A stretch of 64,000 nt of DNA, from contig JAVGVS010000019.1 of NCBI GenBank assembly GCA_032718565.1, positions 1,119,146 to 1,183,145 on the forward strand. The letters run 5' to 3'. Positions 60,484 to 64,000 of this stretch are shown here, piece after piece (the first letter of the stretch is position 1; every line of letters starts with the position of its first letter). The position numbers were made by a program, and so were the translations under genes. Origin of the DNA: Distichodus sexfasciatus (Eukaryota; Chordata; Actinopteri; Characiformes; Distichodontidae). The notes below the pieces were generated by a model, which ran no database searches, was not told where the DNA came from, and worked only from the letters and a program-made list of their open reading frames with translations.

Positions 60484-60802
60484 GAACGAGATACACAACA
60501 AACATCCACCGTGACCTTTCCGCGAGATTACTGGCCTCCTCGTCATTTATTTTAGTTTTTAATTTCTTATTATTACTTAAACCTTTAAGAGAAATTTGTG
60601 CGTTTTTGGTGGAGGACAAAACGTTGTCCTCAGTAAAAGAAAAAAATAATAAGATGGCAGAATGAAGCCATAAAATTAAAACCATATTTCATCACATATG
60701 TGTAAATTCATCCGTTCCTCTTATTACTGCATTAAATTTTATCATATGACTTGTCTATAAAAATAAGAAAATGCGTTTATGTTCATTGAACATCCCTTTC
60801 AG

Positions 60803-60842
60803 GTTCGACCAGAAGAACCAGCAGAACTAATACTTTGCTGTG
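60803..60842 (+). other. Exon-like 40-nt segment of unknown gene
   Basis: On the plus strand a CATCCCTTTCAG acceptor and a GTGGTAAGTC donor bracket 40 bases open in frame (VRPEEPAELILCC). I recognise no protein. It may be a leader exon of a plus-strand transcript starting near 60480, or chance. Confidence 0.2.
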
Positions 60843-62399
60843 GTAAGTCAAACAAATACAGATCTATCGTTTTAAGTAATTACATCCGCTGCACCGACAT
60901 CTGCAAGTTATAATTACCCGTTTCTCCTGCTGCTTTGGTGTATAATATCCTCTTTAACCCATCTCAATACACATCCCCTCCACGCCATGATCAGAGCTCG
61001 ACCATTCTCATCCGGGTCATGGCAGCAGCCGGCGCGCCAAGCTCATCGCTACCACCTAGAGGTGAGGAGGAGACGCTGCGACGAAAATAATCAGCGACAT
61101 AAAAACCAAAAAAAAGTTACATTAATCTTGCAAAATACTGTCTATGTAAACCCTTTGTATGAACGTTTCCCCGCTCTCCCTCCTCTGCCAACAGAAAAAT
61201 ACTTATTAGAGCTGTCTTTGGTATACTTTTATACAAGTTAATATATGTAGCACAGTCAGAAACAACACGGTGTACCAAAGTGATGTACATAAAAGATTTT
61301 AAACAAGTTCAACAGAGCCAAAACAAAAGCAATACCGTAATAATGAAATAATTATTTTAAAATAATCAGGCAAAAAAAAAAAAAAAAGGTCAAATGGCAG
61401 AATTTTTAAAAGGGGGTTTTAAATAAATAACTGTTATTGAATGATACAACCAGACAATAGTGCACATTGAATGATAAAAAAAGCAACAATCAGGATGGTG
61501 TTGACAGTTTAAGGACCTTTGATAACAATATATACTAATTTACACCTTCCTCATTTTTTCTCAACACCATGACAGTGTGACAAACCTGACAACGTGCCTG
61601 CCTATCTCTGTCCAATTTCTGGGGTTAAATTCACTTTCTCGGTTACTACCAGAAGTAAAGCTTGACACCCTCTGAAGGACATTTATATCAGAAGATGCAG
61701 AACCAGAGCAAACAGGATCTTCCAGAAATTAGGGAAAATACACCAAAGTATTAAAACTGAGAGTCTCAAGTGGTGCCTCTATTGTTTGGGTCATGCAACT
61801 TCTAAATAACAACATTCCTCCACAATTTTTAGCTGCTTTTAAGACACGAAACTGAACTCTCATGCCAAGTCTATCTGGCTGTCACACACCCACCTTGTAC
61901 TCTGACCACTTAACTGTTCTTTAGAAGAAACCCCAGTTTTCACAAATTATCTGTTTTCTTATTTACGTACAGTACCTACAACTGCTGAAGAAACTTCTTA
62001 CGCACTTTTTTCAAGCACGATTGTGCGAAACGTTATTGGGTTTTCTTCAGTCTTACAGTTGTGTATCGTTATACTATTTAAATTTTACTTTCTTAAGAAC
62101 AAGTGTATGAAAAAAAACATTTAAAACACTGCTGAATGAGGCTCACTGAACCTTGTTCTACTCCCATTGTAAATCATTCGACTCTCGTCTAACAACCCAT
62201 TGACCCCAAATGCTTAGTTTCCAGGACACTACGATAAATCAGTCCAGAAAAGACAAAAGGTTTTCCAACAGCGCTTTATCGGTTCCTGGGAAAACGTCTA
62301 AAAAGAGAATTCCACACTGGGTACAATAGTCTACCGTGTGACAAACGGGGCCTCCGCCCACCGCATCTCCGGTAAGAACCAACCCCGCCTTTTCTGCGC
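60843..62399. other. Intergenic region between parl and mb21d2
   Basis: The genes are divergent. Around 60985-61080 there is a small GC-rich block with an ATG (61019) and an in-frame donor (CCTAGAG|GTGAGG), possibly an unannotated first exon, which I cannot assign. The rest is AT-rich with nothing recognisable. DNA just before 62400 is probably mb21d2 5' UTR and promoter. Confidence 0.4.
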
Positions 62400-62447
62400 G
62401 TGCCGATGACGACCGCAAGCGCGTGCGCTCGGATGTTCCTCGCGAAT

Positions 62448-62691
62448 ATGGCGACGCCTGCCCGCGCTGCCCCCGTTAACAGTGTCGGTAACAGCCCCAC
62501 CACCACGCCCGGTTCCGCCAACAGCCACAAACACATAGGCAACTGCCCCGAACTCGATTTCAGGTCGGGAGCGCGAATAGAGGAGCTGAATCGGCTGATT
62601 ACTGAGTTCGGTAAACACGATCAGCGCGAGTATGACGACCAGCGAGCTCTGGAGATCCACACGGCCAAAGACTTCATCTTCTCTATGCTCG
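62448..62691 (+). CDS. mb21d2: Mab-21 domain-containing protein 2, first coding exon (partial gene)
   Basis: Member of the cGAS/Mab-21 nucleotidyltransferase-fold family; its molecular role is poorly known. The exon encodes 81 residues plus one base and ends CTCG|GTAAGG. Residues about 35-81 (PELDFRSGARIEELNRLITE, then HDQREYDDQRALEIHTAKDF, then IFSMLG) are nearly the same as human MB21D2. The less conserved N-terminal 34 residues are Ala/Pro/Ser/Thr-rich. The start at 62448 (MATPARAAP) fits the short human N-terminus; in-frame ATGs at 62406 and 62433 would add up to 14 residues. The remaining, larger part of the gene is beyond the right edge. The exon lies in a GC- and CpG-rich island (about 62380-62760). 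Confidence 0.93.
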
Positions 62692-63916
62692 GTAAGGAGC
62701 GGAAAAACACACCTCGCATCGATGACACACCGGGACGGTCTCTACGAACCCCGAGAGCGACGGTTCTAAGAGTGCCGTGATTTACGTGTTGAGGCCGTAT
62801 TGCTGCTTTTCTTTGTTATCTTCTGCACAACCGGTGTTAACATTGTCAGCTGGGCGCGTTTTACATGCTTTTAGAAGCTCTGCAAGTTTTTACATTTCGA
62901 TATCTAGGGTAGGTAGAGTTTCCCCAACCAAACCCGGTGTTTGCACTGACTTTTACGTTTAGCAGACGCTCTTCTCCTGATTTCACCGAAGCGCAGCCCA
63001 ATATATCGGTTCTGCATTATCGCGGTGTGCGCGTTCGCTACAGCCGTTAAGCAAATTAAATGTTAATACATTATGCTTAAGGATGCATTGATCTAGCTTT
63101 TGGAGATAACCCTACTGATTCATGGCTTTGTGTATGATCCAGCACAGCTAATTGGAATCTTTCTTTATATGAAAGGCAGCATCATTCACTGAATACGTCT
63201 ATTTAATTAATTATTTATTATGAAAGTTATTAATAATAGATATCCATCAGCCTCACAGTTAAACCTACAAAATTACCATCGAAACATATATTTTGTAATG
63301 CGGCAACTATTTGGTGTAACTGAAAAAAATTGATAAAACAATACAAAGGTATTCAATGAGAACCATGTAAACATTTGTAAAGTCTCAAGCTCATAGGAAA
63401 AAAAAGGAAAAATCACAGTTCTCACAAGTACTATAATCAAGTTCTTAAATAAAATAGTTCAGCCCACTGACATCTGATTCAGCTTTTTGAGTCAGTATTG
63501 GCCCAATATTGATATCGTTATCTCATCAGTGTCCCCTAGCCATATAAAACTTTTTTGCTACTTGATACAACAGGAAAACCAGTTCTCAGTTTTTTTTCTA
63601 CAAATTTATTTTAACTTACTCTGATAACTTACTCTGCAGCCCTAAGTTGGGGTTGGATTTGGGTAATTGGGGTAGGATAGATCCAGAACCGGCCTTGATA
63701 TCACATCCAGTCTTGTTGCTAGGCTGACACCATACCCATGTGGTTAGACACAGGATTATTTTGATGTGTCTGATCAAACACAACAAGACTTTAATCATTA
63801 GCTGGTATGACTACAGAGGAAGCTCATGCTGGGTTTCCAGCCCTTGCTGTGTAGAAAATGTGAAATATTGAAACATTGGCCTTACTGACTGACTTTGCAG
63901 ATGTACGCATGTACAC
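62692..63916 (+). other. mb21d2: Intron 1 of mb21d2 (partial)
   Basis: The intron starts GTAAGG at 62692 and continues beyond the window. After the CpG island fades (about 62800-63000) it is AT-rich with no exon that I can see. Confidence 0.6.
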
Positions 63917-64000
63917 AACCATATTGTGCGATCTTTGTGAGGTACTCCCATTGACTTTTTATGAAGCTAAAAGATTCTACATATAGTCCTAACACTAATC
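63917..64000 (-). repeat. GTGGGGACC-type repeat fragment (reverse, cut by window edge)
   Basis: CCATATTGTGCGATCTTTGT, GAGGTACTCCCATTGACTTT and CCTAACACTAATC correspond to the reverse of the 46826 repeat. Confidence 0.6.

Noticed and set aside
1..64000. CRISPR arrays, bacterial operons or phage-like systems
   Set aside because: The sequence is intron-rich vertebrate DNA; no array of direct repeats with unique spacers or prokaryotic gene order is present.

Overview
The window is vertebrate nuclear DNA, almost certainly from a teleost fish. The genes are split into many short exons with GT-AG introns, there are abundant (CA)n/(GT)n microsatellites and tRNA-derived SINEs, and the protein-coding exons match well-known vertebrate families. 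I rebuilt exon structures by hand from splice sites, reading phase and family knowledge; none of it was checked by alignment or RNA data. The TE and SINE types hint at an ostariophysan-like teleost, but that is only a guess.

Layout, left to right. (1) 1-11137, minus strand: the 5' part of diacylglycerol kinase delta (dgkd), six coding exons; the rest of the gene lies beyond the left edge. (2) 13201-16495, plus: a five-exon secreted collagen/C1q-domain protein that most resembles the fish inner-ear collagen otolin, with its own TATA box. (3) 18882-24556, minus: S-arrestin (sag), 15 coding exons including a 10-nt microexon, and with one base missing in a normally 60-nt exon. (4) 29145-42814, minus: a complete autophagy gene atg16l1, 18 coding exons, 606 aa, with introns carrying several transposon insertions. 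(5) 46637-50708, minus: a claudin-10/15-type claudin with two interchangeable first exons. (6) 54097-59986, minus: the mitochondrial rhomboid protease parl, 10 coding exons, 355 aa. (7) 62448-62691, plus: the first coding exon of mb21d2, which runs off the right edge.

dgkd, sag and atg16l1 are close neighbours in human 2q37. parl and mb21d2 both lie on human 3q27-3q29. The window therefore joins two vertebrate synteny blocks, with the otolin-like gene inserted in the first and the claudin at the junction. The genes do not form a pathway: lipid signalling, otolith matrix, phototransduction shut-off, autophagosome formation, tight-junction pores and mitochondrial proteolysis are simply neighbours.

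Non-coding content: two SINE families (at least eight copies or fragments), a four-copy teleost GTGGGGACC-type repeat, a three-copy unnamed repeat inside atg16l1, a 187-bp TTAA-flanked MITE, a 642-bp element with 32-bp terminal inverted repeats, many microsatellites, and candidate promoter and CTCF-like motifs. No CRISPR array, rRNA or functional tRNA gene was seen.
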